A stretch of DNA of 64,000 nt from Liquidambar formosana (taxonomy: Eukaryota; Streptophyta; Magnoliopsida; Saxifragales; Altingiaceae). A program made the position numbers and the translations under genes. Below the pieces are notes generated by a model, which searched no databases, was not told the origin of the DNA, and saw only the letters and a program-made list of their open reading frames with translations. The stretch spans positions 25,958,763-26,022,762 of the forward strand of contig CM077832.1 of the NCBI GenBank assembly GCA_039720395.1, in the 5' to 3' direction. Each line of letters opens with the position of its first letter. Position 1 is the stretch's first letter. Below, one piece after another: positions 18,614-28,627 of this stretch.

Positions 18614-21600
18614 CACGGCCTTCTGGAATATTAGAGGTCTTAATGACCCTATGAAACACAAGGAGATTAAACAGTTCATTAGCTCTAATAAAGTGAGTCT
18701 TTTTGGTATTGGTGAGACTAAAGTCAGAATTTCCAAGTCTGACTGTATTTTTCATAAAATTGCTCCTAATTGGAATTTTATCCATAATTATCATGCTTCT
18801 ACTCAAGGCCGTATCTGGGTTTGTTGGGACCCTAATGTTGTGCAGGTGGGTATGGTTTTCTCCAGTGATCAGATTGTGCATTGTCAAGTGCATATAATCC
18901 AGGACAAAAGGGATTTTATGTGTTCTTTCATTTACGCCTCTAATTCCCTGTATGATAGGAAAATGTTATGGAACCATATGAATTCTATTTCTATTTCTAA
19001 TGGTAATCTCCCTTGGATTATGCTGGGAGATTTTAATACTGTTCGGTTTCACAGTGAAAGACATGGTGGCTCTCTTGCTTTCTCCCAAGATATTCTTGAT
19101 TTTCATGCTGCTTTGCTGCAAGCTGATTTGGTGGACCTTCCGTTTATTGGGCCTCTCTTCACATGGACTAACAAACGTGCTGGTCATGCCCTCATTGCTA
19201 GGAAACTGGATAGAGCTCTTATGAATGATAGCTGGCTGGATTGTTTTCCTCACTCCTCTGCTGTTTTTGGTAATCCGGGTATTTCAGATCATAGTCCTGT
19301 CACAGTTACTCTTGGTGAAGATACTAGTAAAGCTAAGCGTCCTTTCAAGTTTTTTAATTTCTGGACAAAACATCCAGATTTTATTTCTATAGTGCAGTCG
19401 TGTTGGGATCTTCAGTTTCAGGGTGCTCCTATGTTTGTGTTGTACTCTAAGCTCAAGGCTGTTAAAAGAGAGCTCCGGAAATTCAACAAAACTTTCTATG
19501 GTGACATTAGAGAGCGGGTGATTCAGGCCAAAGCTAGTTTGGACAATGCCCAATCCAATCTGCTCCACCATCCTCATGTTACGAGCTACGGTGCTGAAGA
19601 GAAGGCCTGTCTTAAGAAGTATATTGATTTGGCCAATGCTGAGGAGGCTTTTTTGAAGCAAAAATCTCGTATTAACTGGTTAAATTTAGGAGATCAGAAT
19701 ACTGGATATTTTCATAAAGCAGTGAAGATTCGGAATTCTTGTAATGAGATCAGGAAAATTTATAATGCTGAAGGAAATCTCATTTCCACTTCTGATGGTA
19801 TCAAAAGTGAGGTGATTAACTTCTTTCACCAGCTCTTGGGCCACTCCACTGTTTCAAGTGTTGACAGATTGCAAATTTTGAATAGCCTTGAAGGTTTTCA
19901 ATAGAATGAAGATCAGCTCTCCCATCTCAATCAACCTGTCCTTCCTTCAGAAATTAAAGACACTCTTTTCTCTCTTAACAATGACAAAGCTCCTGGGCCT
20001 GATGGGTTTACTCCTTGGTTTTTTAAAGCTGCTTGGAGCATTGTTGGCCATGATGTTATAAGTGCTATAAAGTCTTTCTTCCAGCACAATAAACTTCTTG
20101 GTGAGGTGAATGCCACTATTATTGCTCTAGTGCCCAAAACTCCCAATCCCTCTACGATGGGTGATTTCAGGCCTATCTCTTGCTGCAATACAATTTATAA
20201 GTGCATTTCTAAGATCATTGCTAATAGAATTAAGCCTTGCTTACCTGATCTTATTTGTCCTAACCAGTCCGCTTTCATTCAAGGTCGTAAGATTTCAGAT
20301 AATATTTTATTGGCTCAAGAGATCTTGAAGAACTATCATCGGAGAGAAGGCCTTCCTCGTTGTGCTGTCAAAGTTGACTTAATGAAGGCGTATGACTCTG
20401 TCAGATGGGACTTCCTTATTGGTGCTCTTAGGGCTCTTAACACTCCAGTGCATCTTGTTAACTGGATTCATACTTGCATTAGCACCCCAAAATTCTCTGT
20501 TGCTCTTAATGGAGGTCTTGTAGGCTATTTTCCAGGTGAAAGAGGGCTGAGGCAAGGTGACCCTCTATCTCCATATCTGTTTGTTATTGTCATGGATGTT
20601 TTCTCTAGACTGCTGGGTAGTATGACTGCGCACAACCAGTTCAAGTTCCATTCCAGATGTGGCAAATTGAATCTTAGTCATTTATGCTTTGCTGATGATG
20701 TGCTCTTATTTTCCTATGCTAATGAATCTTCCATTAGGATTATCAAGCAGGTTCTGGATGATTTTGAGTTTCTCTCAGGCCTCAAAGCTAATATTAGTAA
20801 AAGCTCCATTTTCTTTGCGGGTGTCTCCAATGACATTAAGAATGTCATCATTCCCATTCTTAATTTCCCTGAAGGCTTCCTCCCTGTTAGGTATTTGGGT
20901 GTTCCTCTAATTACCAAAAAGCTCTCCTCTTCAGACTGTCAACCACTTATTGATCGTATTACCAAAAGGATTCAGTCTTGGAGTAGTAAATGGTTATCGT
21001 ATGCTGGCAGATTACAACTCATTAGCTCTGTGTTATATAGCATCCAAGCATATTGGAGCAATATATTTATTCTTCCCCAGAAGATTTATAAATCTATTGA
21101 ACAGCTCTTTCGTGATTTTCTGTGGAAGGGTAAGCCAGGAGTTCATTCAGGTGCCAAAGTTAGTTGGGATGCAATCTGTCACCCGAAAGTTGAAGGTGGC
21201 TTAGGGATTCGGAATTTAAAAGATTGGAATAAGGCTTCTTCTCTTAAGCTCATTTGGGAGATTTTCACCAATGCAGGTTCTTTATGGGTGGCATGGATCC
21301 ATACCTATCTCCTTCGGGGCAACAGTTTTTGGGTGGTTAATTATCCAGCCTCGTGCTCTTGGGCCTGGCGTAAGATTCTCAAGCTAAGGTCCAGGGCAAG
21401 GCCTTTTATTAAACACATTGTGGGTAATGGTAACAGTACTTTTTTATGGCATGATTTCTGGCATCCACTTGGGCCTCTTGTCCAAGTTTTTGGGAATAGA
21501 GTCATGTATGATGCAGCTATCCCTTCGCAAGCTAAAGTCAGCACCATTATCTCTCAAAGGCAATGGGCTTGGCCAATGTCTCTCTCGGCTGATCTGCTTG

Positions 21601-22262
21601 ATATTCACTCTTCTACTCCTTCTTCTCTCAGGCCTAATAGTGAGATAAATGATAAAATCTTGTGGTTACCTGATCCCATAGGGACGTTTTCTTCGCGCTC
21701 TGCCTGGAATGCCATTAGGGAAAGGAGAAATGAGGTGGACTGGTACAAGGTTGTTTGGTTCCCTAAAGCTATCAAAAAGCATGCTTTTATCCTTTGGTTA
21801 ATCATTCTTAATAGAGTTAATACCAAGGACAAGCTTCTCAATTGGGGTATTATCAGTTCGGCCAATTGTGTGTTTTGTAATAATCATGTGGAGACCCGTG
21901 ACCATTTATTTATTACCTGTCCATTTGCTGTTGAAGTATGGAAATCCATTTTACAGAGGTGTTGTGTTTTTAGAAGGCCAAGATTTTGGCAAAATGAGCT
22001 TATTTGGGCAATTCATGCTTTGAAAGGCAAGTCTCTTGGTTCTTACATCAAACGGATTGCATGGGCTGCCACTTTCTATCACCTTTGGAGGGAACGTAAT
22101 ACCAGAATTCATGAGAATGTGTTTAAACCCCCTAGCTTTATTATTTCTTGTATAACTGATGATGTTAGGTTCCGTATTGCTAGCCTTAACACTTTCAAGG
22201 ATAATGATAGGAATAGAACCTTTTGTATAAACTGGGACATTAACTATGATATTCTTAGTTAG
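18606..22262 (+). pseudogene. LINE-2 ORF2, one internal TAG
   Basis: Starts ATGGTTAAC, overlapping the original ORF1 stop by 8 nt as in LINE-1. The frame is open except for a TAG at 19902-19904 (codon 433), where related copies have tryptophan (WNEDQ). Endonuclease: WNIRGLND, GIGETKV, WIMLGDFNTV, TWTNKRAGH, KLDRALMN, ISDHSPV. Reverse transcriptase: NDKAPGPDGFTP, FRPISCCNTIYKCISKI, VDLMKAYDSV, GLRQGDPLSPYLF, FADD (about residues 695-698). C-terminus: HAFILWLIILNRV and CVFCNNHVETRDHLFITC. The reading resumes in the same frame from 19905 to 22262, so this is a recent inactivation by a single transition. Confidence 0.9.
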
Positions 22263-22275
22263 TTTGGGTTGCTTT

Positions 22276-22290
22276 CCTCGGGCTGTGAGG
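22276..22290 (+). other. LINE-2 3'-UTR stem-loop
   Basis: CCTC-GGGCTGT-GAGG, 14 nt after the ORF2 stop. Confidence 0.6.
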
Positions 22291-22448
22291 TTTGGGCTCC
22301 TTACAAATTATATTAATCTCTCCTCTTTTTGGGTAGCTTAATATAGTTTGTTTGGAGGTGTTTATTGGTTGCCTTTGGGCCTGTCATACTTTTGTTGTAT
22401 ATCTTTTCTTTTTGGAATATACTCACTCATTTATCCAAAAAAAAAAAA

Positions 22449-23974
22449 GGGAGTTCATGGCGCTCTCCAAACTCAATTACAGTCGCCATTGACTAGTGGG
22501 AGCTCCACAACGCTTCCAGGACACCCGTAGGAGCTCTATACGCTCCAAAAAAATCTTAAGAGGCTGTCGAGAGTCCACGACGCTCTCTAAACTCATTCAG
22601 ACTCGCCAGTGACTCGTGCGAGCCCCACAACGCTTCCAAGACACCCGTAGGACCTCTATACGCTCCAAAAAACTCCTAGAAGGCTTTTTTGAGTCCATGA
22701 CGCTCTATAAACTCAATTTGAGCCCTCATTGACACTTGGGAGCTCCACAATGCTTCCTAGACACCCGTAAGAGCTCTATGAGGTCCAAAAAATCCTAGGA
22801 CGCTTTTGAGAGTCTACTACGCTCTCTAGACTCATTCAGCATCGCCATTCACTCTTGGCATCCTCACAACGCTTCCTAAACACCCGTAATGGCCTCAATA
22901 CTATCCAGAAAACCCTATGAGGCTTTCTAGAGTCCGCGACCCACTCTATGTCTATAAATAAAGTCTCCATGGACTCGTAGAAGCCTCACAACGCTTCCTA
23001 GAAACTCGTAGGAGCTCTATGTGCTCCAAAAAATCGTAGGAGGCTTTCTAGAGTCCACAACACTCTCTAGAGTCAATTATAGTCGCTATAGACTCGTGGG
23101 AGCCACTCAACAGTTCCTAGACACACCCATAGGAGCTCTATAAGCTCTAAAAAGTCATAGGAGGCTCAATCGCGTCGCTTTATATTCGTGGGAGCAACAC
23201 AACGCTTCCAAAACACCAGTAGGAGTTGTATATGCTCCAAGAAAATCACAAGAGACTTCTGAGACTTCACGGCGCTCCCGAAACTCAATTAGAGTTGCAC
23301 TTGACTTGCGGGGGCTCCAGAACGCTTCCTAGACACCCGTAGGAGCTCTATCCGCTCAAAAAAATTCCTAGGAGCCTTTCGAGAGTCCACGACGCTGTCT
23401 AAAGTTATTTAGAGTCGCCATTGACTCGTGGGAGCCTCACAACGCTTCCAAGACACTCATAGGACCTCTATACGCTCTAAAGAATCCTATAAGGCTTACA
23501 ATGAATCCACGACGCACTCTAGACTAAATTAGGGTCGCCATAGACTCGTGGGAGCCCTGCAACGTTTCCTATACACACCCGGGAGCTCTATACGCTCCAA
23601 AAAATCCTAGGAGGCTTTCTAGAGTCCATGACGGTCTTCGAACTCAATTAAAGTCTCCATAGAGTCGTGGGAGCCCCACAACACTTCTTAGATACCTATA
23701 GGAGCTCTAATACACTCCAAAAAATACAAGTAGGATTTCTAGAGTCCACGATGCTCTCCAGACTCGATAGGGTCTCCATAGACTTGTGAGAGCGCCACAA
23801 AGCTTCTTAGACACAGGTAGGAGCTCTATACCCACCAAAAAAATCCTAGAACTCTTTTGAGAGTCCACATCTCTGTAAACTGATTTAGAGTCACCATTGA
23901 CTGGTGGGAGCTCCACAATGCTTTCTGGTTACCCATAGGAGCTCTATATGGTCCAAAATTTCCAAGGACGCCTT
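22449..23974. repeat. Satellite array d
   Basis: About 13 monomers continuing in phase from array c across LINE-2. It stops abruptly at ggacgcctt, next to the SINE-like sequence. No gene. Confidence 0.88.
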
Positions 23975-24131
23975 TGGTCGGGCTCTGGTCGTTTAAGCAA
24001 GAGGTCTTGCGTTCGAGCCTTTGTGGATGCAGTAAACTTTCTTGGGAGAGGTCCCCGCTTCAGCATCCGACCGTACCTCAGAGGATTAGTCCTGGACGAA
24101 GCCTGAGGACACCTTAGGGAAAAAAAAAAAA
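23975..24131 (+). mobile_element. tRNA-derived SINE candidate
   Basis: About 157 bp. A good pol III box B, GTTCGAGCC, lies at 24011-24019 in a tRNA-like context (gcaagaggtcttgc), followed by an unrelated body (cagaggattagtcctgg, gaagcctgaggacacc) and a run of 12 A. The box A is weak. No target duplication is seen: the left flank is satellite and the right flank is not, so one end marks a rearrangement breakpoint. It is not a working tRNA gene because no cloverleaf can be completed. Confidence 0.6.
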
Positions 24132-24733
24132 TGCACATCTTAGTATTTATATAAATATCTCCCAACATAATGATTTAAGATCAAGACTTACCTAGTTTAT
24201 ACAAACATTTAAAAAAAAAAAAAAAAAACTGCTGATGTCATCCGTACGGATGCTGACGTCAGCCGTACGGACGCTGATGTCAGCACAAAGCTGATCTGCC
24301 CATCTTGGTCGCCTCTTCAAGGAGAATATGTCCATGAAGTTTCAGGCCAATCGGAGTTGATTTGGTATGGTTTTCTGATTTTTCTTTGATTTTCGTCAAA
24401 AATAGGGTGTATTTTTAGATCTGTTTTTGGGGGCACTTTGAATGCAATCTATCACTTGGGGTTGGACCAGAGGGCTACGAAATTGACCCTAGAAGTCTGC
24501 CATTGGGGTTTGCAACCTTGTATAAGGGTTTAAGATGTGTTTTGTCTTCAAAAAGTGGGTCGGCACCCCTGTTTTTTGTGCTGTCCAGTTAGTGTTGATG
24601 TGTTCTACAGCTTTATTTATTGTTTTATGCTTTGGTAATTGATTTAGACCCCTAATACTTCGTTGTTGGTGCTGTGTTAGCGCTGTTTGGTGGTTTAGGA
24701 GCCTGTTTGGGTAGTGCCTAAGATTATTCTAGC
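24132..24733. other. Leader upstream of the copia ORF; no LTR seen
   Basis: It contains an A18 run near 24211-24228 and a palindromic repeat at 24229-24282, then about 450 bp without an ORF. I could not find an LTR end, a primer-binding site complementary to initiator tRNA-Met, or a matching copy elsewhere in the window. It may be copia leader with the LTR lost. Confidence 0.45.
24229..24282. repeat. Palindromic direct repeat (CCGTACGG / TGACGTCA)
   Basis: About two and a half units of 22-23 bp. Perfect palindromes are ATCCGTACGGAT (24240-24251), GCTGACGTCAGC (24252-24263) and CCGTACGG (24263-24270). TGACGTCA is the classical bZIP/CRE core. Confidence 0.7.
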
Positions 24734-27300
24734 ATGTCTGAGTCTAGTGTAGTCAACCAAACCCAACCTAAAGAGGTTATGGGTCAAATTGGCACGAATA
24801 TTGAGAACCTTACTCTTCAAATCACAACTTCGAAGTTAGATGGGACTAATTATTTGGCCTGGGTACGGTCAACGAGACTTTTCCTTACTGGCAAAGGAAA
24901 GATGGGGTATGTCACTGGAAAGACTGTAGAACCACCATGGGATGATCCTTCTTATGAGAAGTGGGATGCTGAGAAATCTATTGTTATGTCTTGGTTATTG
25001 AATTCGATGACACAGGAAATTGGTAATGGATATCTATTGATGCGAACCGCAAAGGAGATATGGGATGCGGTGGAGCAAATGTACTCCAAAAAGGGGAATT
25101 TTGCACAACTCTTTGAGTTAAGAGGCAAGATCCATGATACACATCAGGATGATAAGTCCTTGACTACTTATTTCTACACACTACATGGGCTTTGGCAAGA
25201 ATTTGATCATTATCAAAATTTTCAGGCAGTATGTCCTGCAGATGCCTCGAAGTTTCATCAGCTTATGGAGCAGGAGCGTATTATGGGGTTTTTGGCTGGT
25301 CTTAGAGATGAGTATGATCAGGTGCGTATTCAGATTCTTGGTAAGGAGCCACTTCCCTCTCTTCGGGAGGTTTTTGCCTATGTAAAGCAAGAGGAGAGTA
25401 GACGAGGTGTTATGATGAGTACTACAGCACAAGAGAGATCTGCTATGGTTGGTACTTCTCAGAGAGAGAGTCGTGGAGGTCAGAAGCCACGGGATTGGAA
25501 TAGACCAGGTGATTCTGGATTAGATAAGAAAGATAAACTGTTCTGTGACCATTGTCATAAGCCCAGGCATACTAGGGAAACTTGCTGGCGACTCACAGGT
25601 CGGGGTCCTTCTAGAGGTAGAGGAGGTCGCTCCGGGAATGCCAATAGACCTCGAGCTCATCATACTACAGCTGTTGATTCTATGGCTACAGTTACTTCCT
25701 TATCTGGTTCTCAAGCTCTACCATCTGACACATTCAGTCTTACTCGGGAAGAAGTTGAGCAGTTCCAGCGTCTTATGTTACAGATGGATACACCCAACCC
25801 CAGTGCTTCTACTTCCTTTGCTCATTCAGGTAACCTTGCTACTTCCATGGGTGCATTCTATACTTTGTCTTCCAAACCTTGGATCATTGATTCAGGGGCT
25901 TTTGATCATATGACTAGTACTCCTACATTGTTTACTTCTTATCAAACTTGTTCAGGCAGGGAAAAAGTTAGAGTAGCTGATGGTTCCTTATCTTCTGTGT
26001 CAGGCAAAGGTTCCGTCCCTGTTACACCTACTTTGTTACTTTCTTCTGTTCTCCACGTTCCAAAATTTTCTACCAATTTACTTTCCATTAGTCGCATAAC
26101 TAAAGACCTTAATTGTTGTGTGACCTTTTTCCCTTCTCATTGTGTTTTTCAAGACTTAGTTACGAGGAAGACGATTAGTAGTGGTAGGGAGAGTGGAGGC
26201 CTTTACCTTCTGAATCATCATTCTGAAGAATCGCAACACCTACAACAAGCCCATCATTCAGAGAATCTTATTAACCCAGTGGAGAGAATTTGGCTCTGGC
26301 ATAAGCGTTTGGGGCATCCTTCTTTTCTGTTATTACAGAGGATGTTTCCTTCTTTGTTTTCTCGGACTAATGTTTTTAAATTTCATTGTGAGACGTGTGA
26401 ACTTGCTAAACACCATCGGGTGTCATTTCCTTTCAGTAATAATAAAAGTTCTGAGCCTTTTGCTATTGTTCATACTGATGTTTGGGGCCCTTCTCGTATT
26501 GTTACTTTATCTGGGTATCGATGGTTTGTTTCTTTTATTGATGATTTGTCCCGTACTACTTGGGTGTATTTGTTGAAACAGAAAAGTGATGTCTTTGTTT
26601 GTTTCCAAAATTTTCATAAAATGGTGCTGACTCAATTTAATAATCCTATTAAGGTTGTTCGGTCTGACAATGGTGGTGAATATATTCATGGGGGCCTTGG
26701 TTCATATTTCCAAGAGCATGGGATAGTTCATCAAACTTCATGTACTGATACTCCTCAACAGAATGGGGTTGCTGAGCGAAAGAATCGTCACCTCCTAGAA
26801 GTGGCTAGGGCATTGATGTTCTCCACTCATGTTCCTAAGTCTCATTGGGGGGATGCCGTTCTCACTGCCACGTATCTCATCAACAGAATGCCCTCTCGGG
26901 TTCTCAACTTCCGCAAACCCATTGATGTGTTGCCTCACTCCTCACCTACCTCACCTCCTTTTTTAATTCCTCCCCGGGTTTTTGGGCGTGTCTGTTTTGT
27001 CCATATTCCGGGCAGAGATAGGGGTAAGTTAGATCCTCATGCCCTCCGATGTGTGTTTTTGGGGTATTCTCCTACACAAAAAGGTTACAAGTGTTACCAC
27101 CCTCCCTCTGGGAAAAGGTTTGTCTCTATGGATGTCACCTTTCTTGAGTCTTCTGCCTATTTCTCTCCTCCCCAGACTTCTCTTCAGGGGGAGAATACTA
27201 GTGAAGAGCAGTCTTGGTCTCAGTCTCAGTCTCCTTTTCCTTTAGTGCTTCCTACAACGAATACAATTGCTTCTACTTGTATCAATACGAACCAAGGGGA
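24734..27300 (+). pseudogene. Ty1/copia gag-protease-integrase, interrupted
   Basis: Open copia polyprotein of about 856 codons before a LINE insertion. Gag has LDGTNYLAWVRSTRLFLTGK near residue 36. Zinc knuckle CDHCHKPRHTRETC (C271, C274, H279, C284). Protease WIIDSGAFDHMT with active D386-S-G. GAG-pre-integrase WLWHKRLGHPS. Integrase core: HTDVWGPS (D582), VRSDNGGEY (D645), GVAERKN (E681), the canonical D-D-35-E. Then LGYSPTQKGYKCY and a Ser-rich hinge. The reverse transcriptase is only begun after the insertion (27735-28203). No LTRs and no YVDD motif are present, so the element is dead. With the LINE tail the frame reads on to 27535, giving a 933-residue chimera. Confidence 0.92.
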
Positions 27301-27734
27301 GTCCTTCTGTGCAACCATTAAAAAATTAGCTTGGGCCTCTACTATTTATAACATATGGCGGGAAAGAAATTCCAGAATGCATGAAAATATTTTCAGAAGT
27401 GAAGACAATGTTTTAAAGCTTATTGTCAATGATGTTCGGTTTAGAGCTTCTAGTTTTACTGGAATTCTTGATAATGACCGTCATAGAATTTTTTGTACTA
27501 ATTGGGGAATTACCTTTGATGTTTTGATTTCATAGCTTTCCTCGGGCTGTGAGGTTTCTCTTTTCTTTAGACAAACTTATAATCCAATAATTTGGTTTAT
27601 AGGTTTGTGTTTAGATAGGATTTTCTTTGGCCTTTAGGCTTGTATTTATTTTACTGTACATCTTTTGGTTTGGAATATATACTCACTTATCCAAAAAAAA
27701 AAAAAAAAAAAAAAAAAAATACGAACCAAGGGGA
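27285..27734 (+). mobile_element. LINE 3' tail in the copia hinge, with TSD
   Basis: The 16-bp duplication atacgaaccaagggga lies at 27285-27300 and 27719-27734, perfect. The insert (27301-27718, 418 bp) carries the last ~75 codons of ORF2 (TIKKLAWASTIYNIWRERN to NWGITFDVLIS, stop at 27533-27535), the stem-loop at 27540-27554, the terminal ACTCACTTATCC and about 30 A. It entered in the copia reading frame. Confidence 0.95.
27540..27554 (+). other. LINE 3'-UTR stem-loop
   Basis: CCTC-GGGCTGT-GAGG, 4 nt after the ORF2 stop in the LINE tail. Confidence 0.6.
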
Positions 27735-28203
27735 ACCAATCAAGGAAATTCAAGTATACTCGAGGAGATAGAAGGATAAGGCTCTTCTTCTTCCTCCTTG
27801 TCAACCGGCTTCTTCTGACTCAGGTAAGTTTAGTGATAGGGTTTCTAATCCTCTGCTTAATGCTTCTGATATTCCCATTAATGATATAGATGTTCCTATT
27901 GCCCTTCGTAAAGGAGTTAGATCTTGTACTCAACATCCTTTGTCTAACTTTGTTTCATATGAAAAACTCTCACCATCTTATTGTGCTTTTGCTTCTCAGT
28001 TATTCTCAGTTTCTGTTCCAAAAGATTTACAGGATGCACTTAGTGACCAAAAATGGAGGGAAGCAATGAATGAAGAGATGAGAGCTCTTCAAAAGAACCA
28101 TACTTGGGATTTGGTGAAGTTACCAAAGGATAAGAAGACAGTAGGGTGCAAGTGGGTGTTCACTATGAAGCATAGGGCAGATGGTTTTGTGGATAGATAT
28201 AAG
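27735..28203 (+). pseudogene. Copia hinge and start of reverse transcriptase
   Basis: Continuation of the copia ORF after the LINE tail. The hinge (PIKEIQVYSRR) has one TAG at about 27768 where a sense codon is expected, then RKGVRSCTQHPLSNFVSYEKLS and the typical opening of a copia reverse transcriptase: DALSDQKWREAMNEEMRALQ, NHTWDLVKLP, KKTVGCKWVFTMKH, ADGFVDRYK. The sequence breaks at 28203/28204, just before the conserved ARLVAKG block, and passes directly into a minus-strand LINE. The rest of the copia element is missing from the window. Confidence 0.88.
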
Positions 28204-28444
28204 TAAAGAAAGGGCCAGGGAAAGGCAAGTCCACTAAATCTGCCTCAAGAAGACACTGATGAAAATCAACCATATCATGAGGGGTTCGAGAACTGCAGCC
28301 ATGCCTCTCACTACAAAATCTGATATTATTAAAGTCACTAAGTAACATCCAGGGAGACGGGTGGAAGCAGTTAGCCAAGGTGCGCAATTGATTCCAAAGT
28401 AAAAGCCTATCATTCACAGAATTAGCTGCATAAATAAAGGAACA
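28204..28444 (-). pseudogene. LINE-3 ORF2, middle of the endonuclease
   Basis: Reads CSFIYAANS, NDRLLLWNQL, SPWMLLSDFNNIRF, EADLVDLPFPGPFF. This is the portion directly after the CQF(K) codons at 34327-34341. The catalytic GDFN is changed to SDFN. The coding sequence ends at the copia junction. Confidence 0.82.
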
Positions 28445-28608
28445 CTTAAACTGGCATTTTTTTTTTTGGATAAGTTAGATGTATATTAAAGGAAAAAGGA
28501 ATATACAGTAAGCAAAATACAAGCCAACAGGCCAGAAACACCTCCAACATAAACAAACCAATAATCTATTGCTAGATTATGGGGTTGTTTAAAGGAGGGA
28601 AAAGAAAA

Positions 28609-28623
28609 CCTCACAGCCCGAGG
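28609..28623 (-). other. LINE-4 3'-UTR stem-loop
   Basis: Minus strand CCTC-GGGCTGT-GAGG, shortly after the ORF2 stop. Confidence 0.6.
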
Positions 28624-28627
28624 AAAG

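Larger units (their letters stand above)
16557..22448 (+). mobile_element. LINE-2: full-length element, two premature stops
   Basis: A 5.9-kb element inserted in the satellite with duplication gggagtt (16550-16556 and 22449-22455). The empty site is visible in the parallel monomer near 39905. Order: short 5' UTR with the box agagagagaagctctggttc (16566-16584), ORF1, ORF2, a 3' UTR with the stem-loop at 22276-22290, the terminal motif ACTCATTTATCC and poly(A). Satellite order is preserved on both sides. It is nearly intact, with one nonsense codon in each ORF. Confidence 0.93.

Noticed and set aside
23975..24131. A tRNA gene suggested by GTTCGAGCC
   Set aside because: No acceptor stem or full cloverleaf, weak box A, and a poly(A) end; a SINE is the better reading.
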